Origin: Bacillota bacterium | GTDB lineage: Bacteria > Bacillota > Clostridia > Saccharofermentanales > Fastidiosipilaceae | Assembly (NCBI GenBank): GCA_023420715.1 | Contig: JAEZVR010000117.1 | Location: 1-13,771 of the forward strand | Length of the DNA stretch: 13,771 bases | Direction of reading: 5' to 3' | In this document: piece after piece, positions 13,761-13,771 of the stretch | How positions within the stretch are numbered: position 1 is the stretch's first letter | How the letters are laid out: the number at the start of each line of letters is the position of its first letter | Notes under the pieces: generated by a model | The model's database searches: none | Seen by the model: only the letters and a program-made list of their open reading frames with translations | What the model was told of the DNA's origin: nothing | Position numbers and translations under genes: made by a program

Positions 13761-13771
13761 ATGGTTGAAGG

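Overview
The window looks like chromosomal DNA from a low-to-mid GC Gram-positive bacterium of the Bacillota. The evidence is strong AGGAGG-type ribosome binding sites, a pyruvate kinase with the extra C-terminal PEP-utiliser-like domain, a DUF1846 protein, a clostridial/Thermoanaerobacter-type NADP secondary alcohol dehydrogenase, lipobox lipoproteins, and a ribosomal protein L19 gene with a Firmicutes-like leader. I cannot place it further; Erysipelotrichia or Clostridia would both fit. I see no mobile element, CRISPR array, tRNA or phage gene. It reads as core genome, almost all on the minus strand, downstream of a ribosomal RNA operon.

Layout, in minus-strand transcription order from the right edge. 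A complete 5S rRNA (13760-13646) is the tail of an rRNA operon that starts beyond the window, and it ends in a clear intrinsic terminator. Next comes a DUF1846 gene with its own promoter. rplS follows with its own promoter, a candidate L19 leader and a terminator. After that come a single-chain L-serine dehydratase (beta/ACT part fused to the alpha catalytic part), a zinc secondary alcohol dehydrogenase and a COG0523/CobW-type GTPase. The only plus-strand gene, an RsuA-type pseudouridine synthase (6829-7557), converges on the GTPase gene and overlaps its stop codon.

The left half holds three more units. A two-gene operon encodes a secreted, circularly permuted NlpC/P60-like (YiiX/YycO-type) hydrolase and a beta-propeller lipoprotein, with an ATGA stop/start overlap. 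A second operon, with a good extended -10 promoter, encodes an unrecognised multi-pass membrane protein followed by pyruvate kinase (pyk), and ends in a strong terminator. Beyond it lie an aldehyde-dehydrogenase-fold protein and the start of a Gln/Pro-rich protein cut by the left edge.

Functionally this is a mix of central metabolism (pyruvate kinase, serine to pyruvate, alcohol/ketone redox), ribosome parts and modification, metal handling, and cell-surface proteins. I found no obvious new multi-gene system. The most unusual observation is that the aldehyde dehydrogenase homologue keeps the fold and family C-terminus but has lost the catalytic cysteine, the general-base glutamate, the oxyanion asparagine and the cofactor-binding glutamate, so it looks like a maintained pseudoenzyme. 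Also notable are two genes (serine dehydratase and GTPase) whose start codons lie directly against the upstream gene's terminator without a Shine-Dalgarno sequence, the COG0523 GTPase next to a zinc enzyme, a perfect palindrome in the alcohol dehydrogenase leader, and a CxxCHxH tail on the iron-sulfur serine dehydratase.
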